Shown: in pieces, positions 16,807-24,778 of the stretch
How positions within the stretch are numbered: the first letter of the stretch is position 1
Layout: each line of letters opens with the position of its first letter
Assembly: GCF_015207105.1 (NCBI RefSeq)
Contig: NZ_JADEXO010000053.1
Location: 1 to 38,737, forward strand
DNA: 38,737 nucleotides
Reading direction: 5' to 3'
DNA from: a cf. Phormidesmis sp. LEGE 11477
Lineage (GTDB): Bacteria; Cyanobacteriota; Cyanobacteriia; Phormidesmidales; Phormidesmidaceae
Made by a program: the position numbers and the translations under genes
Notes under the pieces: model-generated
Database searches by the model: none
The model's input: only the letters and a program-made list of their open reading frames with translations
Told to the model about the DNA's origin: nothing

Positions 16807-17601
16807 TTACATTATTAGTAGTGCTGAAAGTGTAGATTTTTTCAAGGTCTCCCAGGAAATGGTTTGCTTCGTTTTATTAAAAGGATCCCATACACTATAT
16901 TTTGCTTCAGTTATACTATGAACAATCATCACATGATCTGGTACCAGGATACATATTTTGCAGCCGATCTGTATTGCTGAGTTGAACGTCTCTTGGTCTA
17001 TGTCAATTTTTTCAGACTTAGTAAATCCCAACATTTTACTCACCTCTAACATCTCTTCAGCGGATCCTACCCCATAGAAATCTTTATCTTTCCAGTTCCA
17101 ATATTTTTCTAATTTTGCTTTCAAAGCCATCAAATTAGAATCAGTCGCCACCGCTATTGCAGCCAACCAGCACGTTTTCTCATTGAATTGCTTCTCCCAA
17201 GTTTCGGATTCATCAACAACTACATCTTCCCTAAGAACTGCTTCTTTTTCTTTATCCGGCGTAGTTGAAATCCCTCCAAGATAATCACCTTTGTTTAAAG
17301 CTTGTTTCAGTTCAACTTTGCTATCAACATCAGCGCGAGGATCATCAATTATGTTTTGGATTTGTTTTTTTGTAAGGTTTTCAGTGTCATACCCAACCAC
17401 TGTAAAGCTATCATAAGTTACAGCTACTCGCCTCAATTGGGCCACATTTTTAGCTTCTAGACTTTCTCGCAATTTTCGTTGTCCTATTGTTACTCCACGA
17501 TTGTCAACGAACCCTTGTTTCGTATTGTTTTTCCTCTGTCCTACAGAGTTGCCTACCGCTTTGCTTTTATTCTCTTTTGAATTCTCTACTTGTTCATACA
17601 T
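16807..17601 (-). CDS. papain-like cysteine peptidase, eCIS cargo candidate, 264 aa
   Basis: Residues 1-48 are the shared cargo leader (YEQVENSKENKSKAVGNSVG, then GFVDNR at 30-35 and QRKL). DUF4157 is absent. The C-terminal half has a papain-type arrangement: Gln138 and Cys144 in QFNEKTCWLAAIA (the Gln-x5-Cys-Trp spacing of the oxyanion hole and nucleophile), His223 in PDHVMIVHSI and Asp239 in YSVWDPFN. That makes a Cys-His-Asp peptidase with all key residues present; family C39-like, C70-like or similar cannot be told apart by eye. AAAAGG eight bases upstream supports the ATG. A protease effector delivered by the contractile particle is inferred from leader and location. The gene is AT-rich compared with the core genes. 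Confidence 0.75.
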   Translation of the reverse strand: MYEQVENSKENKSKAVGNSVGQRKNNTKQGFVDNRGVTIGQRKLRESLEAKNVAQLRRVAVTYDSFTVVGYDTENLTKKQIQNIIDDPRADVDSKVELKQALNKGDYLGGISTTPDKEKEAVLREDVVVDESETWEKQFNEKTCWLAAIAVATDSNLMALKAKLEKYWNWKDKDFYGVGSAEEMLEVSKMLGFTKSEKIDIDQETFNSAIQIGCKICILVPDHVMIVHSITEAKYSVWDPFNKTKQTISWETLKKSTLSALLIM

Positions 17602-17678
17602 ATCTCAAACCTTTTCTTAATTTGTCTTTAGTAGTTGTTATAAGCTTTTTCCATTGCCTGTAACAATACAAATAATCG

Positions 17679-17708
17679 ATACTATTCCGTTTATTCTCAC
17701 TGTGTCAT
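17679..17708 (-). promoter_or_regulatory. predicted sigma70-type promoter for the peptidase cargo gene
   Basis: The same ATGACA, 18 bp, TAGTAT arrangement as in cassette A, with identical boxes and spacer. It reads toward the peptidase gene and its 5'-leader inverted repeat. Confidence 0.45.
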
Positions 17709-17713
17709 TACTT

Positions 17714-17760
17714 AAAAGATGCACATACATCGCTAAATCGGAGGTATATGTGCACCTTTT
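17714..17760. terminator. hairpin, likely terminator, copy B
   Basis: AAAAGATGCACATA pairs with TATGTGCACCTTTT with a single G-to-A mismatch, which becomes a tolerable A-C or G-T position depending on the strand. As in copy A, it overlaps the stop codon of the recombinase fragment. Confidence 0.5.
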
Positions 17761-18041
17761 CAAATATCCATCTCATCCAGCGGTGACTTCAGATTTTCAA
17801 ATCCCTTAGACGTAATATGAGTATGGATTTCCGCTGTCTTCGAACTACTGTGACCTAGCAACGACTGGATATAACGAAGATCCGTTCCCCATTCCAGCAG
17901 ATGGGTCGCAAAACTATGTCGCAGCGTGTGTAACGTCACCTCTTTAATCCCTACGTTCCCCTCAGCCCGTTGCAATATCTTCCGCAGACTTGCGGTATTG
18001 TACATGCCCCTCTCGCCCCTCTCAAACAGGCATTTTTCCAA
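17760..18041 (-). pseudogene. tyrosine recombinase C-terminal fragment, copy B
   Basis: This copy is longer than copy [61 protein letters not shown] and [17 protein letters not shown]. The HTLRHSF box is intact, but the nucleophile Tyr is His (AEIHTHI), and the N-terminal DNA-binding domain and first catalytic Arg are missing. Copy A shows the opposite damage (Arg lost, Tyr kept). Neither is catalytic. Relatives are XerC/D-like or mobile-element integrases common in cyanobacteria and Bacteroidetes. Confidence 0.8.
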
Positions 18042-18129
18042 CTCTGATCATCTGGGTCATAGTCGCCATCGCTATCATTCAACCAGTCCTTCCGCTCCTA
18101 GAACAAAATAGGACAAATTAGACTTTCCT

Positions 18130-18693
18130 TCATCTGCCAGCTGCTTTCGCCCCCATCCGGTCGGCCTCCTGCTCCAAAGCACGATTATCATTAATCGCCA
18201 CGTTCCCTACCTGCATCGTTGGGTTCACCCGCCCCTGCATCTGCTGCACCACATGCCACCCCTCATGCGGCAAATGCTGGTCCTGCCCTGGACCCAAATG
18301 AATATCCTGGCCCTGTGCGTAGGCATGGGCATTCACCTGCGCGGGTCTTGCAGAATTACGGTGAACCCGCACCGCCGATAGATTCAACCCCGACAGTTGC
18401 TCCAACCCCGACTTCAACTGGTCGGGCATACCTGTCCGGTTTTCTGCCACTTCATCCTCCGATTTCACCTGGCGCTGTGTGATATCACTCTTTTGTAACT
18501 TGTTCTGAAAAGCGCTTAGCTGCGTCTCGCGCGGGCAGTTGTTAGCCATCTTATGTAGATTCTGCTGAACAACCGCATCAGGCCGATTATCTACAAACTG
18601 AAAGGTAGAGTCGCTACTGTTCTTTTTCTGAGTAACAATACTTGCCACCGACCGGCTTTTACCTTCTTGAGTTTTGTCAGCATAAGTACTCAT
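18130..18693 (-). CDS. DUF4157 protein with cargo leader, 187 aa
   Basis: ATG at 18693. Residues 1-51 are the shared leader (FQFVDNRPDAVVQ at 31-43, exactly the same residue numbers as in the 527-aa protein). Residues about 85-180 are DUF4157: GMPDQLKSGLEQLSG, AYAQGQDIHLGPGQDQHLP and HEGWH at 143-147, then VVQQMQGRVNPTMQ. The protein ends with the domain, so there is no effector tail. Either it is a stand-alone peptidase or loading factor, or a cargo whose C-terminus was lost; the downstream 88 bp (18042-18129) contain an Asp-rich remnant frame ([16 protein letters not shown]) that might be unrelated. It is encoded on the same strand just after the Cis15-type ATPase gene. Confidence 0.85.
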   Translation of the reverse strand: MSTYADKTQEGKSRSVASIVTQKKNSSDSTFQFVDNRPDAVVQQNLHKMANNCPRETQLSAFQNKLQKSDITQRQVKSEDEVAENRTGMPDQLKSGLEQLSGLNLSAVRVHRNSARPAQVNAHAYAQGQDIHLGPGQDQHLPHEGWHVVQQMQGRVNPTMQVGNVAINDNRALEQEADRMGAKAAGR

Positions 18694-18818
18694 AATTCTT
18701 TTTGTGTCGTAGATTGCTCACCCATAGCCAAAACCCTCGTGTAAAGGAGGCACTCCACCGCGCATGACGATACCCTCCTATCGTGGCAAATCTTCCCGAT
18801 CATCGCTACCCACAAAAG

Positions 18819-20996
18819 TTAGGAAAGCGCTTGTGTAGCCTCGCTCACCCATCCCCTCACTTCGCTATCCGTCAGCGGACGCTCTAGCTTGATGTATTCA
18901 CTCTGAGCCGCCAGTAAGATATGTCTCATCTCAACCTGCGCGCCATCATCTGCCGCTAAAAAAGCCGCATTCAGCGCAATGTTGCGAATGTTGCCACCCG
19001 CAACGCTGAGCTTAGAAAGACGACGATAGTGCAGATCTTTTGTCGGCGTTGCCGCTGGAAAAATACATTTCCAAATTTCTTCGCGCTGCTTGGTATCTGG
19101 GAAAGGAAACTGCACGACAAAGCGAATGCGACGCAAGAAGGCTTGATCTACAGAATCTTTAAGATTTGTAGTGAGAATCGCCAGCCCGCGATAAGACTCA
19201 ATCCGCTGTAGCAAGTAGGCGACTTCCATATTGGCGTAGCGATCGCGAGAATCGCTCACCTCAGACCGTTTACCAAACAGGGCGTCGGCCTCATCAAAGA
19301 GTAAAATCGCCCCGCCCGTTTCAGCCGCATCGAATACGCGCCGCAGATTCTTCTCCGTCTCACCGATGTATTTGCTCACCATGGCGCTGATATCAATGCG
19401 ATACAGATCCAGATTCAGCTCCCTAGCGATGATTTCTGCCGCCATCGTTTTTCCCGTGCCGCTCGCACCTGCAAACAAGGCGCTGATGCCTAATCCTCGG
19501 CGACTCTTGCCCGAAAATCCCCAGTTTTCATACACCTGGCTGCGCTGTCGCACGTGGGCGGCAATGGTGTGCAGCACCTGCTTTTCTTTTTCTGGTAGGA
19601 CAATATCGTTCCAGGTAGCTAGCGTCTCAATCGGCTGAGCCAGCTCGCCTAGCTGTGGACGCGCTTGTGAAAGGCAGGTGTTCCAGAGTAAATCAGGTAT
19701 TGATGTGTGCTCGGTATTTTGAGAAGAGAGCTGCTGCACCTTTTTGCAGGTGGCTTTGATGGCGGGGGCGCTGAGGTTGAAGTAGTCGACTAGATGATCG
19801 ATGGTGCGGTTGATGGAGCTGGCGCTGGTGCTGGCCTGCAAGCCATTGTTCGAGCCGTTTTGTGAGCCATTTTGCGAGCCGTTTTGAGAAGGATGGAAAT
19901 TACGAGCGATCGCACTCCCCCCAATCTCCCTTCGCCAAATCTCCCGCTGCTCCGCCGTCGTCGGCGCGTGAACCTCATAGGAAAGGAGCGATCGCGTCTG
20001 CTGCAAACGGCGATCGCGGCTAGTCACCAGCAAAGGCTGACGACAGTTTTCAATAAAGCGATCCACCGACAGATTCAGCTGGGCAAAATGACCATCGCCT
20101 GTGCTGCTAGAAATGCGATCGCAGTCCAATACCAGCACCGCCTCATTCAAGATCGCCTCGCGCTCACACAGACACAGCACCGTATTCATCTGAGTCAGTT
20201 CGGTTGGCAGCGTCTCCGCCGCAATCGTATAGACCCTTTTGTTTTGCTCAGCGGCGGCTGCGATCGCAATTATCCGTTTAGTTGCGCCATCGCTGCCACA
20301 TAGCTGGACGACGGGCGCAGGCCACAGATCTAGACCGATGACGGCCAATTGCTGGGCGATCGCCTGATGCGAAGCAGGCAATACCGACCGCTCTACCCGC
20401 TCTGCCGTCATCATCCCCTGCAGCCGCTGGTCGATCGAAGTCATCCCCATTAGATAGTGGGCAATTCGCTCATCAATCCGCAGCGGGCTGTTCGTCAGTT
20501 CGGTGCCCGCACCGATATCAATTAGCCGCCAGACCCGCAACGGTGACTCTGGCGTCAGCGCCTGCCAATGCGCTTCTGGAAAGATCGAAAGGGCCAGCCC
20601 AAAAGTAGGACAGGCCGTTTGGCTAGTGCCGTGAATCTGAGCGCACAGTACGCCAAACAGTCGACTCAGCTCCGCGCCCAAGCACAGCAGCAGGATACTG
20701 CGCTCAAAGGTAGAAAGCTGTAGCAGTCGGCAGAGCCTGTCTAGGGTCGATTCTGAATCAGGGGCCGAGTCGGGCGGTGAAAAGACTGGCCAGACGATTT
20801 CTTCGGAAGAGCGATGCAGGCTTGGCGCTGATGCCTTTGCCTGCATTGCCTGCTTGGACTGCGCTGACTGCTCTGCGGCTCGTTCTAGCAACTGACGGAT
20901 CTGGTCGATTGCCGTCATCAAATATTGCTGGTTGGCTAGGGTCCAGTCGGGCGATCGCACCCCAGTCAACACTTCAGTCAATACAGTCTTGCTCAT
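18819..20996 (-). CDS. cis15: eCIS AAA+ ATPase (Cis15), 725 aa
   Basis: Start chosen at ATG 20996; the frame extends to a TTG at 21029, but that would overlap the upstream gene. The N-terminal 230 residues are helical. Residues about 225-350 resemble a degenerate AAA fold, with GSDGATKR where a P-loop would stand and AVLVLDCDR as a Walker-B-like strand. A QNGSQNGSQNG linker near 370-385 leads to an intact C-terminal AAA+ module: Walker A GASGTGKT at 510-517, Walker B ILLFDEAD at 564-571, SKYIGETEKNL and ILTTNLKDSVDQAFLRRI. This is the typical long eCIS ATPase. The upstream small gene ends seven bases before it, so they form one operon with the DUF4255 and two-component genes. Confidence 0.88.
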   Translation of the reverse strand: MSKTVLTEVLTGVRSPDWTLANQQYLMTAIDQIRQLLERAAEQSAQSKQAMQAKASAPSLHRSSEEIVWPVFSPPDSAPDSESTLDRLCRLLQLSTFERSILLLCLGAELSRLFGVLCAQIHGTSQTACPTFGLALSIFPEAHWQALTPESPLRVWRLIDIGAGTELTNSPLRIDERIAHYLMGMTSIDQRLQGMMTAERVERSVLPASHQAIAQQLAVIGLDLWPAPVVQLCGSDGATKRIIAIAAAAEQNKRVYTIAAETLPTELTQMNTVLCLCEREAILNEAVLVLDCDRISSSTGDGHFAQLNLSVDRFIENCRQPLLVTSRDRRLQQTRSLLSYEVHAPTTAEQREIWRREIGGSAIARNFHPSQNGSQNGSQNGSNNGLQASTSASSINRTIDHLVDYFNLSAPAIKATCKKVQQLSSQNTEHTSIPDLLWNTCLSQARPQLGELAQPIETLATWNDIVLPEKEKQVLHTIAAHVRQRSQVYENWGFSGKSRRGLGISALFAGASGTGKTMAAEIIARELNLDLYRIDISAMVSKYIGETEKNLRRVFDAAETGGAILLFDEADALFGKRSEVSDSRDRYANMEVAYLLQRIESYRGLAILTTNLKDSVDQAFLRRIRFVVQFPFPDTKQREEIWKCIFPAATPTKDLHYRRLSKLSVAGGNIRNIALNAAFLAADDGAQVEMRHILLAAQSEYIKLERPLTDSEVRGWVSEATQALS

Positions 20997-21003
20997 GTCT
21001 GGC

Positions 21004-21315
21004 TTATTTCGTCTTAGGCGCTGACGCAATCAAATCTTCGAGATAGGCGATCGCCTCCTGCGGTGAGAGCGTCACCACCTCACCTTGTTCAATCAGCTCA
21101 TAGCTGCCCTGATGGTGGCCATGCCCCGCAATCAGACCCAAGCTCACTGCTCGGTTGCCCAAATTGTGAAGCTGATTGAGGCCGCCGTTTTCTACGTCTG
21201 GCCCGTCCGTCTCGGCTGGGCCGATCTCGCCTGGATCAGTATCAAACGAGTTTTCCAATGGGCTTTCTGGTGGGTTCTCTGGCGAGTTCTCTGGTGGATT
21301 AGACTGCTCACTCAT
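21004..21315 (-). CDS. small Pro/Glu-rich eCIS-locus protein, 103 aa
   Basis: I do not recognise a family. The N-terminal third is disordered and made of PENSPENPPESPLEN-like repeats. The C-terminal half is compact: GGLNQLHNLGNRAVSLGLIA, a His-rich turn (GHGHHQGSYELIEQG) and a final helix (SPQEAIAYLEDLIAS). It lies seven bases upstream of the ATPase start and 42 bp downstream of the DUF4255 gene, so a product acting with one of these (adaptor or cap-associated) is a fair guess. Confidence 0.7.
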   Translation of the reverse strand: MSEQSNPPENSPENPPESPLENSFDTDPGEIGPAETDGPDVENGGLNQLHNLGNRAVSLGLIAGHGHHQGSYELIEQGEVVTLSPQEAIAYLEDLIASAPKTK

Positions 21316-21357
21316 AACAACTACAAACCTGCGTAAATATCTAAGGACTACTGAAAA

Positions 21358-22668
21358 CTAATCTGACTCAATGACGATCCTAGGCCCGACATACCACTCA
21401 TAGGTAGGGCTGGCTTCGTCGGTATCGACTTCTAGCTGACTTTCCGCCCCATCTACCAGCAGCCTGATCAGGTATTCCCCTGCCTTAACCGACTGGATCG
21501 GAATCGATAGCGTTTGACTCTCGGCTGTCCTTCTGGGCAAGTCAAACATATAGTTAGTAGGAAGATAGTCTGCTGATGGATCGGCATTCCACTCATTTAG
21601 CGATAGAACAATCTGCTGCTGTGAACCCACGATTAGATTCACCTGCACCGCTACGGTGGCATCGTACAAGCCTTCGTCGGTTTCTTCTAAATCGGTAACG
21701 CTGACATCCAAGACTTGAGGCCGCAGGATAAAGGGCGCAGCTTCAGAAGTTGCCCCTTGCCGACTAGGGGGCAGACTTGGCGATCGATCAGCGGTTGCGA
21801 TCGCTGGTGGCTGGTGAATAACTTGCAGGCTTTGAACGCCAGCGCGTAGGGCTTCGAAAGGCAGAGTAGAAAGTGAGAGGATAATCTCAGTCGGCGTAAT
21901 GGTTTCGGGCGCGATCGCCACTTTGCCGATCTGAACGGTGGTTCCCTGCTCTCCTTTGAGCTGCGTGCCTCGAATCAAAAGCGTACTATCTGCTAGAATC
22001 AGCGCTGTTTTCCCCGCCCGCGCCGTCACGCTCTCTACTTTCGGTCTGGCAAAATAAGGAGAAAATCCACCCGATCGCCGCTCTCGCACCGGTAGCGATC
22101 GCGCCATCACTTCATCACCTTCTACCAGTACGACCAAACTCTTGTAGGCTAACGATAGAACGTAGGGCGTTTGAAAGAAAACAGACCAGGTTTTAGACAG
22201 GTCATCTAGGTTGAGATCGAGCGGCAGAATGCTGACCTGCTGCACCTGGTCGGCCAGATTAGAGTCTCGTAAAAAAGAGAATGTGGTGTCATTGCAGGCT
22301 TCGCGAATCATCGCTTGAGTGATCACTCGCTTGTCGTTGAGCGTGCGGACTACGCTGCCGAGCAGTCGCTGCGGCGTTAGCTCATTGTTGTTGCCATAAA
22401 AGCTGAGCATATAGTACAGATCGAGCGCTGCCTGTCGCTTGACTGCCGTGCCTTTGGTTCGCAGCGGCGTGGCGTCTATATTGTGCAAGGCTGGATTCGA
22501 GATCACCTGATACATGAAGATATTCACCCCGGTTTCTGGCGTGCCCCGGCTGACTTCGCTGGGGCTGACGGTGGTAACCCGAGCGCCTTCTACATGGTTT
22601 TGTACAGAAGCCTGCAGGGTTCGCTGTAGCGTAGCTGTAACCGTGGCGATCGCAAGATGATTGCTCAT
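21358..22668 (-). CDS. cis16: DUF4255 protein (Cis16/Pvc16-like), 436 aa
   Basis: The N-terminal 190 residues match the DUF4255 (Pvc16 N-terminal) domain: NHLAIATVTATLQRTLQASV, GVNIFMYQVISNPALHN, LDLYYMLSFYGNNNELTPQR and WSVFFQTPYVLSLAYKSLV. Residues about 210-430 are two beta-sandwich-like segments (IPT/Ig-like: LILADSTLLIRGTQLKG, then a C-terminal one with GEYLIRLLVDGAE). In characterised contractile particles the homologous protein terminates or caps the sheath-tube assembly. It sits seven bases downstream of the response-regulator gene, so regulator and cap gene share a transcript. A shorter DUF4255 paralogue lies at 25609-26220 on the other arm. Confidence 0.88.
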   Translation of the reverse strand: MSNHLAIATVTATLQRTLQASVQNHVEGARVTTVSPSEVSRGTPETGVNIFMYQVISNPALHNIDATPLRTKGTAVKRQAALDLYYMLSFYGNNNELTPQRLLGSVVRTLNDKRVITQAMIREACNDTTFSFLRDSNLADQVQQVSILPLDLNLDDLSKTWSVFFQTPYVLSLAYKSLVVLVEGDEVMARSLPVRERRSGGFSPYFARPKVESVTARAGKTALILADSTLLIRGTQLKGEQGTTVQIGKVAIAPETITPTEIILSLSTLPFEALRAGVQSLQVIHQPPAIATADRSPSLPPSRQGATSEAAPFILRPQVLDVSVTDLEETDEGLYDATVAVQVNLIVGSQQQIVLSLNEWNADPSADYLPTNYMFDLPRRTAESQTLSIPIQSVKAGEYLIRLLVDGAESQLEVDTDEASPTYEWYVGPRIVIESD

Positions 22669-22675
22669 AAGCTTG

Positions 22676-23332
22676 CTACACCAGTCCTAGTTTGAGCGCC
22701 TTCAAAGCTGCCTGCGTACGACTATCGACGCCCATCTTTTCAAAGATACAGCGCAAGTAAGCCTTCACTGTGCCTACCGTGATGTGCAATCGCTGCGAAA
22801 TCACCGCGTTAGAATCTCCTTTGACCAGGCAGGCCAGCACTTCTAGCTCGCGATCGGTCAGGTGCAGCGAAGAAGAAACCTTGAGCGATCGCCCAGCGTG
22901 AAAGTGAAAGTGACGAAAAAATCCGGTCAGCAGCTCTGGCGTTAGATAGATCTGCTCATTCATCACCGTCTGAATCGCCTCAGAGAGCTGTTTCGAGAGA
23001 CTTTGCTTGAAAACAAACCCCCTTGCCCCGGCCTGCATCGCCTTAAATACCCACTCGTCATCCCTCTGCCCAGAAAGCACCAAGACTTTTCCCTGCGGCT
23101 GCTTGTCACTATACCGGGTCAAAAAATCAATGCCATCTTCTTGCCCCAAGCCCAGATCTAGTAAAACCAAAGCCGGATGCTGTTCTTTTGAGAGCTTTAG
23201 CGCCTGTTCAACAGAAGCGGCTCGCCCCACCACCTGAAAATTCTCCCCACCGGTTGAGTTATAAAAGTTCAAAAGATTTTGCAGCCCGTCTCGAAAGGCG
23301 GCCTGGTCATCTATTAAAAGAATGGAAATCAT
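22676..23332 (-). CDS. NarL/FixJ-family response regulator
   Basis: Receiver domain with the acidic pair in ILLIDDQ, phospho-acceptor Asp59 in LVLLDLGLGQEDG and the Lys of FVFKQS. The C-terminus is a LuxR-type helix-turn-helix (LTDRELEVLACLVKGDSNAV followed by ISQRLHITVGTVKAYL). I start at the ATG that puts the receiver at the very N-terminus; upstream in-frame starts at 23374, 23377 and GTG 23380 would add 14-16 residues, and no start has a good ribosome site. It is preceded on the same strand by the histidine kinase and followed after seven bases by the DUF4255 gene, so it is probably a locus-specific regulator of the injection system (inference from context). Confidence 0.88.
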   Translation of the reverse strand: MISILLIDDQAAFRDGLQNLLNFYNSTGGENFQVVGRAASVEQALKLSKEQHPALVLLDLGLGQEDGIDFLTRYSDKQPQGKVLVLSGQRDDEWVFKAMQAGARGFVFKQSLSKQLSEAIQTVMNEQIYLTPELLTGFFRHFHFHAGRSLKVSSSLHLTDRELEVLACLVKGDSNAVISQRLHITVGTVKAYLRCIFEKMGVDSRTQAALKALKLGLV

Positions 23333-23431
23333 TTTTTTGCGGGTACTATCAACGCGGCCCTTTGGGAGTGTCATCATCACAGAAGATCCAATGAGAGAGC
23401 TTTAAAGAATAAAAGAGATTAAGCAGTCGAA

Positions 23432-24778
23432 CTATTTCCTACGAAGTGAGATAGAAACTTGAGCGCCGCCTTCTGGCAGGTTATTTACCCAAATCGAACC
23501 ATGATGATCGAGAATGAGCTTTTGGGCAATGGTGAGTCCTAAGCCAGTACCGCCGGGTCGATCAGAACAAAAAGGTTTAAAGGCAGTGCTAAGCGCCTCT
23601 GTAGAGAAGCCCGGCCCTTGGTCTTTAATCTCAATCAGGACTTCTTGCTGAAATAGCTGCCATTGACAGATGATAGTGCTGCCGACTGGGCTAAATGCAA
23701 TGGCATTTGTCAGTAAATTGTTGAATACCTGCTTCATCTGCCAGCGATCGGCGACTAAGGGCAAAAGCTGATGGTCGCATACCACCTCAATCTGCTTTTG
23801 CTGTAGCGGCAGCGCCAGCAAATCTACACACTCTTGAATGACAAGGCGTAAATCACATTCCGTGGGTTGACGCTTTGCCAGTTGGCCACAGTCCGTCAGT
23901 CGTCTCAGGCTTTCTCCCATTTCGCTGGCGACCTGTTTTGTTTTGTCTAGCAGCTTTGAAACTGACCCTGATGCCGACTGCTGACTGGCTAGATCCGCGT
24001 AGAGCTCTACCAAAGATAGAGGCGTACGCAGCTGGTGTTCTACCCGGTGAATGGCTTGCTCTAGCAGCTTGATTCGCTGTAGGGCATTGCGCTGCTCGCG
24101 TCGAGAGCGTTCTGTAGCTTGCATCAGACGCACCTGCTGCTTAATACAGTACTTTTGACAGCTAGATAAAGTTTGCCGCGACCATAATAATAAGCAGAGT
24201 TCCTGAGAAAAAGTCTCTCTATCGTAGATAACATATACGCTCCAATCCTTTTCCTTTGTGGCTTGCTGGCTATCTAAATTTTTATTTATCAGAAGATCTA
24301 CAACATATTCTGCAACGGTAGGGATCGATGACTGCCTTTGAAGCGCGATCGCTTCTATTACTTTCTTTTGAGCTGCCCTTCGCGCGGCAGATGAATGGGT
24401 GAAATCAGAATCGGCATAGAGTGTCTTCAGCTCTGCTTTTGACCCTGGCTTCCCCGCCTGCAAATAATCTACAACAGAGATGATGGCTGATAGCTCTAGG
24501 GTCTGGGCAAACGCTTCGATACTGCTTCGCGTATCTGTACTACTTTGCTCAGCCTGCGTATGAGAAAGAGAATCTGCATGAAAGTTAGCGTCTGCGGTAA
24601 AACGCGAACTGCTGCTAGAGCAGGCACTAGAGAAATTAAGGCGATCGCTGATTGCCCTGGTATCATCTGCTCTGACAGGGATTTGGGGCGACATCTGTAT
24701 GAAAAAAGACTGGGTATTTTCTGTAGAGCCTAGAGATTGGGAGGCACTCTCTACCTGTCTTGACGTTTCTAATAGCAT
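23432..24778 (-). CDS. soluble hybrid-free sensor histidine kinase, 448 aa
   Basis: The C-terminal half is a standard kinase core: H-box HQLRTPLS with His248, N-box NNLLTNAIAFS, G1 DQGPGFS, G2 GGTGLGLTIAQ and a GAQVSISL end. No transmembrane segment is visible. The N-terminal 90 residues are Ser-rich and probably flexible; residues about 85-205 form a mixed sensor region (FAQTLELSAIISVVDYLQ; WSVYVIYDRETF) of DICT-like appearance that I cannot assign firmly, followed by a coiled linker rich in Arg/Gln. It is first in the leftward arm, directly upstream of the response regulator, its likely partner. Being cytosolic, it should sense an internal cue such as redox, light quality through a partner, or a metabolite. 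Confidence 0.87.
   Translation of the reverse strand: MLLETSRQVESASQSLGSTENTQSFFIQMSPQIPVRADDTRAISDRLNFSSACSSSSSRFTADANFHADSLSHTQAEQSSTDTRSSIEAFAQTLELSAIISVVDYLQAGKPGSKAELKTLYADSDFTHSSAARRAAQKKVIEAIALQRQSSIPTVAEYVVDLLINKNLDSQQATKEKDWSVYVIYDRETFSQELCLLLWSRQTLSSCQKYCIKQQVRLMQATERSRREQRNALQRIKLLEQAIHRVEHQLRTPLSLVELYADLASQQSASGSVSKLLDKTKQVASEMGESLRRLTDCGQLAKRQPTECDLRLVIQECVDLLALPLQQKQIEVVCDHQLLPLVADRWQMKQVFNNLLTNAIAFSPVGSTIICQWQLFQQEVLIEIKDQGPGFSTEALSTAFKPFCSDRPGGTGLGLTIAQKLILDHHGSIWVNNLPEGGAQVSISLRRK

Larger units (their letters stand above)
17552..17942. repeat. direct repeat R2, copy B (about 391 bp)
   Basis: Second copy of the segment 15588-15976, carrying the start of the cargo leader, the 5'-leader inverted repeat (17636-17665, imperfect), the promoter-like segment, the hairpin and the recombinase C-terminus. 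Homology stops at about 17942, where this copy continues into genuine recombinase coding sequence while copy A switches to unrelated sequence. Copy B is therefore closer to the ancestral state on that side. Confidence 0.85.
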
